A stretch of 9,597 nucleotides of DNA from CAYONQ01 sp964405375 (lineage in GTDB: Bacteria > Planctomycetota > Phycisphaerae > Sedimentisphaerales > Anaerobacaceae), in NCBI GenBank assembly GCA_964405375.1, contig CAYONQ010000090.1, forward strand, positions 1 to 9,597, in the 5' to 3' direction. The notes beneath the pieces were generated by a model. The model was not told the origin of the DNA and searched no databases. It saw nothing but the letters and a program-made list of their open reading frames with translations. The position numbers were made by a program, and so were the translations under genes. Of the stretch, positions 5,106-9,597 are shown piece after piece; position 1 is the first letter of the stretch; each line of letters opens with the position of its first letter.

Positions 5106-7718
5106 CTACTCCCGCCAGGGCTTTTTCGCCTTGTATGAATCAAGGCGCTTTGCATATTCGATTTTGCCGTCCGCATCGGCCAACTCTATCGCCTTTTCCT
5201 GATATTCAATAGCTTTGTCAAAATCGCCAACCTCTGCGTATGCTGCAGCAAGAACAGCCACACAGACATCGCTCTCGTAGTTAGTAAGCTCGCAAGCTTT
5301 CTGGGCTAAGTTAACTGCTTCTTCTCCATTCCGAAATTTTGCCTCGGGACAGGTTGAACGTAGATGGGCCAAGTCACACAGCAGAAGTGGATTGTTAGGT
5401 TCAAGTGAGATAGCGGTAACGTAAGCATCTATGGCGTTAGCATACTGGTCTTTTGAAAGATAAGTATGCCCAAGAGAAGCATGTGCATAAGAATTTTTTG
5501 GTTCAATTTTGATGGCTTTTTCTAGACAATCTTTTGCCTTTTGATAATCCCCGAGCATATTGTAACACTGTCCCATGAAGCTTAGCGTTTGAAAGTCATT
5601 CGGATTTATTTTTGTAGCTTGACTGTAGGTGTCTACTGCCTCCTTATGTTGTCGCAAACGAGCGTAGCAATTGCCAAGCCAAGTGTATAATATTGACTCT
5701 TGAGGGTTGATGTTGATGGCTTTTTTCAATAATGGAATGGCGTCATCATAACGCTTCATTTCAATTACTAAAATCGAAGCCATTTCCTTATAAAGAAAAT
5801 ATTGAAAATGGTCGCTGTCAAGATTTTTGATGGCATTCTGGTAGACTTCAATAGCTTCTTCGAAACGTCTAAGCTGTGTAAATAGTGCCCCGAGATCGAT
5901 GTTTATTCTTGCTATTTGGTTTTTATTATTCGCGGTTTGAATAGCTGCTTTAAAAGATTCTATTGCACTTTCATATTGACCTTGTATTTTGTACAACATA
6001 GCTGCTTTAGAGTAAGCGATAGTTGCTTCAGAATTCTGCCTCAACGCGGCGCAAGAATCACCAAGGCCAAAGTATGTGTCAGCATTTTGCGAGTCAATCT
6101 TGATAGCTTCCTTATAACTATTTATTGATTGTAGATAATTTTTCATAGCACCATAACATAAACCTAAGCCCCAATATGCTGCAGCGTGTTTGGGGTCGAT
6201 TTCGACAGCCTGTTGATAAGCTCTGATTGCTTTCTCGTTTTGCTCCAAATAGGCGTAACACTCACCAACATCATAATAAGCTTCCGCATACTTAGGATTC
6301 ACTGTTATCACTTTTCCAAAATATGTTAAAGCTTCCGAAAATTTTCCAGCTTCAAACTTGCGGCGTCCGAGCATATACCACTCCCTTACAACAGCTTCAT
6401 TTCTTGCTCGCATATAACTGGAGAACAGAAAATAACCCAAAACGATTACCAGAATCGAAGTACCAACAATTGCAATCTTTAATGGATTTCTGCGCAGGGT
6501 CTTATATGCCCTCGTTGTAATGCTTGGTCTTTTGGCCTTTATAGGCCTGAATTCCAGCAAATTCTCGATGTCGCCGGCAAAATCAGCCGCAGTCTGGTAT
6601 CTGTCCTCCGGCGATTTTTCAAGTGCGTGGAGCAGAACCGTATTAAAATCTGCCGAAAGCCGGGGACAATACCTCTTAGGCGGCACAACGTCCTTCGAGA
6701 TTACATAAGTCAGAGTTTCATTCACCGTATGACCCTCGAATGGCGCTCGTAAGGTCAAACACTCATAGTAAGTAGCTGCCAGTGAGTAAACATCGCTTCG
6801 GCAATCAACTGTTTCAGGTTTGCGAACCTGTTCAGGTGAGACATAATTGGCTGTACCGAAAAATTCCCCCGTCATTGTTATCGTCTGCTGACTTTCTGCC
6901 TTTGCCAAACCGAAATCTACAAGTTTCGCAGTGCCGTTGGAATCGATAAGGATATTGGATGGTTTCACATCACGATGTAAGATACCTTTCTTATGGGCAT
7001 AGTCCAGAGCAGCTGATATACTTATGATAACCCTGCTTATCTCAACTATGTAATCCTTGTCAATCTCCGCTCCGCTAGCGCTCTCGGCCTCCTTTGGTTC
7101 GCTATCGTAAATGCCCGCCTGACCTTCCAGACACCTGCGCATAACATCACTTGCCTTATTGTCCGGCTTCGCATTACGAATACTTGTCAGGATTTTGTCC
7201 AAAGATGTCCCCCTGACGTACTCCATTGCAAAATATGAATATGGCCCCTGCTCGCCGACCTCGTAAATCGGCACAATATTCGGGTGTGAAATCTTCGCCA
7301 GCACCTTGGCCTCGCGCTTAAATCGCTCCAGAGTCTTTTTGCGTGCCCCGCCGATATCGCTTATCACCTTCACCGCAACCTCTCTATCGAGTGAAACCTG
7401 CTTGGCGAGAAAAACCGCCCCCATACCTCCTGTACCAATAATCCTCAGTATTTCAAAATCTCCGAGCTTTTGGCCGATAAGGTCGTGCTCCGTTATTGCG
7501 GCGCCAAAGTCGCTGTCATCCGCCTGCATTAGACAATCAAATAAGCCGTTGATTTCTTCTAAGTTCCTTACTCGCTGTCTAATCTGCTGTTCAAGACCGC
7601 TGTATTGCCTGACAAACTCATCAAGGTTCAGCTTTTGTCCCTGTAATTGCGCCTCGACAAACCGCTGGACGGCCTGCTCGATAATATCTTCGTCATTATG
7701 ATTAAGTGGTTCTGTCAT
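5106..7718 (-). CDS. Membrane Ser/Thr protein kinase with C-terminal TPR array
   Basis: This 870-residue Hanks-type kinase phosphorylates Ser/Thr on proteins. After an N-terminal helical region (1-85), the kinase domain shows GTGGMG (95-100), Lys117 in VAVK, Glu136 in RFKREA, HRDVKPSN (248-255), DFG (268-270) and SPEQ (294-297), so every key catalytic residue is present. A polar insertion of about 40 residues (182-221) lies before helix E. A single membrane segment follows at about 413-432 after basic residues, so the kinase should be cytoplasmic. About eleven TPR units (about 443-850) should then lie on the outer side and bind partners or signals. The last units carry LAHLRSTCPEAKFRNG and LAAAYAEVGDFDKAIEYQ, typical of planctomycete TPR tails. 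The ATG overlaps the sigma gene's TGA by 4 bp (ATGA), which implies coupled translation. The substrate is unknown; the sigma factor is the obvious candidate. Confidence 0.92.
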   Translation of the reverse strand: MTEPLNHNDEDIIEQAVQRFVEAQLQGQKLNLDEFVRQYSGLEQQIRQRVRNLEEINGLFDCLMQADDSDFGAAITEHDLIGQKLGDFEILRIIGTGGMGAVFLAKQVSLDREVAVKVISDIGGARKKTLERFKREAKVLAKISHPNIVPIYEVGEQGPYSYFAMEYVRGTSLDKILTSIRNAKPDNKASDVMRRCLEGQAGIYDSEPKEAESASGAEIDKDYIVEISRVIISISAALDYAHKKGILHRDVKPSNILIDSNGTAKLVDFGLAKAESQQTITMTGEFFGTANYVSPEQVRKPETVDCRSDVYSLAATYYECLTLRAPFEGHTVNETLTYVISKDVVPPKRYCPRLSADFNTVLLHALEKSPEDRYQTAADFAGDIENLLEFRPIKAKRPSITTRAYKTLRRNPLKIAIVGTSILVIVLGYFLFSSYMRARNEAVVREWYMLGRRKFEAGKFSEALTYFGKVITVNPKYAEAYYDVGECYAYLEQNEKAIRAYQQAVEIDPKHAAAYWGLGLCYGAMKNYLQSINSYKEAIKIDSQNADTYFGLGDSCAALRQNSEATIAYSKAAMLYKIQGQYESAIESFKAAIQTANNKNQIARINIDLGALFTQLRRFEEAIEVYQNAIKNLDSDHFQYFLYKEMASILVIEMKRYDDAIPLLKKAININPQESILYTWLGNCYARLRQHKEAVDTYSQATKINPNDFQTLSFMGQCYNMLGDYQKAKDCLEKAIKIEPKNSYAHASLGHTYLSKDQYANAIDAYVTAISLEPNNPLLLCDLAHLRSTCPEAKFRNGEEAVNLAQKACELTNYESDVCVAVLAAAYAEVGDFDKAIEYQEKAIELADADGKIEYAKRLDSYKAKKPWRE

Positions 7719-8335
7719 TCAACCTTTTCAAAACCTTTGCTTAACGCCGCCATTGCACGGCTAAGCAGCGTCCGCACCGCATCAGGATTTTTCCCTAATC
7801 TTTCTCCTGCTTCTTTGTAAGAAAGTCCCTCTATCTTTGTCAGAACAATTACCTCTCTGTATTCAGGTTTTAATCCGTCCATCGCCTTCTCAAGTTTGTC
7901 TAAATTTTCTCGCTTGGACATTATCACGCTCGGTGTCGTCGAATCAATAGGCCCAAAGAAACTCTGGGCAAGGCTCTCTCGCGTAGCATCTCTATTTCTC
8001 ATAAGCGGAGTTTCTTTGCGAATATCACGTTTGTCTGCGTGCAATTTGTCCAAATTATCGCGGATTCTGTTTTCAGCTATTTTTGCTACCCACCGCAGAA
8101 AATCCCCTTCATTTTGATAAGTGAAGTTTTCTAATCCCCGCAAAGCAGCTATGAACGCATCCTGCACCAAATCCATTGACTCCAGCTTGGTTCGCAATTC
8201 CGGCCCCATACGCATCCGTATTATTCGCAGCACCCGCTCGTTGTATGCTTTGCACAGCCGTTCCAGTGCTGCTTGGTCGCCTTCCTTGGCTAATGCAACT
8301 AATCGCTGGGGTTGATAACTTAAACTGCCGCCCAA
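7715..8335 (-). CDS. ECF-type RNA polymerase sigma factor
   Basis: This 206-residue sigma-70 family protein has only region 2 (about 8-100, with MDLVQDAFIAAL and FLRWVAKIAENRIRDNLDK) and region 4 (about 146-200, with a helix-turn-helix in LSYKEAGERLGKNPDAVRTL). It would direct RNA polymerase to its own set of promoters. I take the TTG at 8335 as the start. The frame closes upstream at 8357-8359, the first internal Met is residue 41 (inside region 2), and GGAGG stands 10 bases upstream. It lies directly before the kinase gene with a 4-bp overlap. Planctomycetes have many ECF factors paired with Ser/Thr kinases instead of a classical anti-sigma factor, and none is seen here, so control by phosphorylation is a reasonable inference. 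A region of about 45 residues between the two domains is family-typical linker. Confidence 0.92.
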   Translation of the reverse strand: MGGSLSYQPQRLVALAKEGDQAALERLCKAYNERVLRIIRMRMGPELRTKLESMDLVQDAFIAALRGLENFTYQNEGDFLRWVAKIAENRIRDNLDKLHADKRDIRKETPLMRNRDATRESLAQSFFGPIDSTTPSVIMSKRENLDKLEKAMDGLKPEYREVIVLTKIEGLSYKEAGERLGKNPDAVRTLLSRAMAALSKGFEKVE

Positions 8336-8345
8336 TCCTCTATAA

Positions 8346-8350
8346 CCTCC
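8346..8350 (-). promoter_or_regulatory. Shine-Dalgarno of the sigma gene
   Basis: GGAGG on the minus strand, 10 bases before TTG at 8335. It decides the start, because no ATG or GTG precedes the conserved region 2. A second purine run (AGAGGA) directly abuts the TTG. Confidence 0.6.
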
Positions 8351-8372
8351 AAAGAATTAGAATGTTGCGATA

Positions 8373-8400
8373 ATACTACCCTTTTTTCAAAAAATTTCAA
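8373..8400 (-). promoter_or_regulatory. Candidate sigma-70-type promoter of the sigma-kinase operon
   Basis: On the minus strand TTGAAA (8395-8400) is followed after 16 bases by TAGTAT (8373-8378), about 38 bases upstream of the TTG start. The spacing and position are good and the sequence is strongly AT-rich. An alternative -10 is TATTAT slightly downstream. This is a housekeeping-type reading; an ECF-type autoregulatory promoter was not recognised. Confidence 0.4.
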
Positions 8401-8488
8401 ATAAATCATTCGTTCGCCCTTTTTTCCCCGCTTATAAAAGTAGAGTTGAAAAAGTAAATAAAAACCCAAGATTTTAAGGAGCAAAAAA

Positions 8489-8881
8489 ATGAAAACTATA
8501 GGTACACTCATAGTGATGGCAATTCTGGTCGTAACGCTCATTACTCTGGTTGCGACCACCGTAGCGAATGCGGATGTCTATGTCCGTGGCTACCACCGTA
8601 GCAATGGCACTTATGTCCAGCCGCATTATCGTTCCAACCCGGATGGCAACCCATACAACAACTGGAGCACTTTCCCTAATGTAAATCCCCATACCGGCGT
8701 AAGAGGCTCCAGGCGCCTCAGCACCGGAGATTTCTCAAACATCTCTTTGCAGAATAAGCCGACCAATCTGCCGGTCTATCCTTCTGGCATCCCTGGCTTC
8801 GACTCTTCCTGGCGTAAGCCAATCCCTTTACCATATAATCCATACAAGAATTTTGGACGTAGCCCTCTGCTTGAAAATTAG
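8489..8881 (+). CDS. Small secreted protein of unknown function
   Basis: This 130-residue protein starts at ATG 8489 with AAGGAG (8476-8481) 7 bases upstream. Residues 1-28 form a signal peptide: Lys2, a long hydrophobic stretch, then VANA with likely cleavage before Asp29. The mature part begins YVRGYHRSNGTYVQPHYRS, then PDGNPYNNWSTFPNVNPHTG. This G-Y-x-R-x-(D/N)-G-T-Y-V-x-P-H-Y-R-(S/T)...NPYNN...N-x-NP-x-TG pattern recurs in many small exported bacterial proteins, often beside SH3-like domains, and has no function I can assign. The C-terminal half is rich in Pro, Asn and Tyr, has no Cys, and is probably extended. The gene is divergent from the sigma-kinase operon and has its own terminator. 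It could be a target of the sigma factor, but only the position suggests it. Confidence 0.85.
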   Translation: MKTIGTLIVMAILVVTLITLVATTVANADVYVRGYHRSNGTYVQPHYRSNPDGNPYNNWSTFPNVNPHTGVRGSRRLSTGDFSNISLQNKPTNLPVYPSGIPGFDSSWRKPIPLPYNPYKNFGRSPLLEN

Positions 8882-8907
8882 TAACCAAATAAAGTAGAAT
8901 ATTCAAA

Positions 8908-8934
8908 AAGGGCTGGCAGTGTTTGCCGGCCCTT
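8908..8934 (+). terminator. Rho-independent terminator of the secreted-protein gene
   Basis: AAGGGCTGGCA (8908-8918) pairs with TGCCGGCCCTT (8924-8934) over 11 bp with one G-T pair and a 5-base GTGTT loop. TTTCTTCTTTATAT follows. It lies 27 bases beyond the stop codon at 8881. Confidence 0.9.
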
Positions 8935-8977
8935 TCTTCTTTATATATTTACTTATTACCAGTAATCACGACAAGGC

Positions 8978-9021
8978 AAATCCCTCATCCCAAAACCATA
9001 AATCCCTCAACCCAAAACCAT
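8978..9021 (+). repeat. 22-bp tandem duplication
   Basis: Two adjacent 22-bp units beginning AAATCCCTCA and ending CCCAAAACCAT differ at one base (T at 8988, A at 9010). A decayed third unit may begin at 9022 (AAATTCTTTCAACC). Confidence 0.75.
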
Positions 9022-9200
9022 AAATTCTTTCAACCAAATATCGAATATTCACCTACGGCGACCTGTCCGCTGTACGCTGTCCGCTAAACGCTATCCTTTT
9101 TTCTACCCAAAATTTTCTAATCCGTCAATACCGCATTTGCTTTTGAATTTTACGCTGTGGCTTTACATTTTTAGCTTTAACTTTTCACCTTTCTTCTATC

Positions 9201-9337
9201 CGCAATACGATATACGACATACGCAATACGATATACGACATACGCAATACGAGATACGACATACGCAATACGAGATACGCAATACGAGATACGACATACG
9301 CAATACGAGATACGAGATACGATTCACGAGATACGAA
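9201..9337 (+). repeat. ATACGA/ATACGC short-word array
   Basis: About 137 bases consist almost entirely of the words CGCAATACG, ATATACGACAT, AGATACG and ACATACG in changing order. The period is 7 to 14 bases instead of fixed, so this is neither a CRISPR array nor a simple microsatellite. A plus-strand frame stays open through it (Q-Y-D-I-R-H-T repeats), which would produce false gene calls. It ends exactly where the 116-bp inverted-repeat element begins. Confidence 0.85.
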
Positions 9338-9453
9338 TTTAGTCAGCTTAAAGCGAAGCTGTGGCGGCTAAGCCGCCTGTGAACGAAGGCAATGCTCTGC
9401 GGAGAGAGCTTGCTCTCAGAGCAGCGATTGTCGAGTACACAAAGCTGACTAAA
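9338..9453. mobile_element. 116-bp element with 12-bp inverted ends and internal hairpins (MITE-like)
   Basis: TTTAGTCAGCTT (9338-9349) and AAGCTGACTAAA (9442-9453) are exact complements. Inside are AGCTTAAAGCGAAGCT, the near-perfect palindrome GGCGGCTAAGCCGCC, and a compound stem TGCTCT...GAGAGC-TT-GCTCTC-AGAGCA. There is no coding capacity. I see no convincing target duplication (GAA on the left, ATA on the right), so it may be a MITE, a REP-like palindromic unit, or a structured RNA. Confidence 0.65.
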
Positions 9454-9457
9454 ATAA

Positions 9458-9597
9458 ACCCGTGTCAATCCGTGTAAATCCGCGGTTACTTTTTCTTTGT
9501 GTCTTCGTGACTTTGTGGCTAATTCTTATCCAAAATCTGGTTAATCCGTGTCTTTAAATTTTTTCAATCTATTTGTGTTTTTTGTGCCTTTTTGTGG
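9458..9597 (+). repeat. Degenerate AATCCGTG / TTTGTG word region
   Basis: The words CAATCCGTGT, AAATCCGCGG and TTAATCCGTGT, and TTTGTGTCTTCGTGACTTTGTGG and TTTGTGTTTTTTGTG-type runs, recur to the window edge. The spacing is irregular and the region may continue beyond the window. No ORF or stem is apparent. Confidence 0.45.

Larger units (their letters stand above)
8935..9597. other. Gene-free repeat-rich tail of the window
   Basis: About 660 bases contain no gene I can support. In order they hold the 22-bp tandem duplication (8978-9021), a phrase of GCTGT(A/C)CGCT-like words (about 9064-9095), the ATACGA array (9201-9337), the 116-bp inverted-repeat element (9338-9453), and a run of AATCCGTG and TTTGTG words to the end. 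An 81-residue plus-strand frame at 9137-9382 is just a translation of the array and the start of the element. Confidence 0.6.

Noticed and set aside
8320..8559. 79-residue minus-strand ORF over the divergent promoter region
   Set aside because: It overlaps the start of the secreted-protein gene antisense and the region between the two divergent genes, where promoters and Shine-Dalgarno sites explain the sequence better.
9201..9337. CRISPR-like array
   Set aside because: Units are 7-14 bases in variable order, there are no unique spacers of 25-40 bases, and no cas genes are present.
9137..9382. 81-residue plus-strand ORF with Q-Y-D-I-R-H-T repeats
   Set aside because: It is the translation of the ATACGA word array and the first part of the inverted-repeat element; it has no Shine-Dalgarno and no conserved sequence outside the repeat.

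Overview
The window looks like a piece of a Planctomycetota genome, probably a Phycisphaerae-type lineage. The main evidence is an ECF sigma factor gene overlapped by 4 bp with a gene for a membrane Ser/Thr protein kinase carrying a long TPR tail. The kinase ends in the TPR tail often seen in this phylum (LAHLRSTCPEAKFRNG, then LAAAYAEVGDFDKAIEYQ). The lineage call is inference from gene content; no rRNA or full tRNA is present.

Left part (1-3297): a DNA N6-adenine methyltransferase/restriction gene of the type IIG (Eco57I/TaqI-like) kind enters from the left edge and runs to 2448. A 168-bp non-coding element with 12-bp terminal inverted repeats (TIRs) and a 9-bp target duplication (a MITE) sits inside it at 517-684. 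Removing the element and one duplication copy rejoins the frame exactly across the conserved YYTP...LVDY motif. The same gene has Gly where the catalytic Asn of NPPF should be. After it come a recombinase-tail-like ORF on the minus strand, a 3' fragment of a tmRNA or tRNA (about 2802-2829), a 20-bp direct repeat, and a second, unrelated MITE-like element (3013-3189, TAA duplication). I read this AT-richer block as the decayed edge of an integrated island.

Middle part (3298-8335, all minus strand): hemL (glutamate-1-semialdehyde aminomutase, tetrapyrrole synthesis), a 0.5-kb spacer of hairpins and repeats, then the kinase gene and its upstream ECF sigma gene. A plausible promoter and a Shine-Dalgarno support a TTG start for the sigma gene. 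The sigma factor and kinase probably form one signalling unit.

Right part (8489-9597): a small secreted protein is transcribed divergently from the sigma gene and closes with a strong terminator. The last 650 bases hold no gene I can support. They contain a 22-bp tandem duplication, a 138-bp array of ATACGA-type words, a 116-bp element with perfect 12-bp inverted ends and internal hairpins, and a stretch of repeated AATCCGTG/TTTGTG words. The ATACGA repeat family also occurs directly upstream of hemL, where it creates a false N-terminal extension, and in the hemL-kinase spacer.

Overall the window is ordinary core and signalling genes plus several small non-autonomous repeats. The clearest new material is the repeats: one has demonstrably broken a restriction-modification gene. 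I do not see a convincing new multi-gene system.
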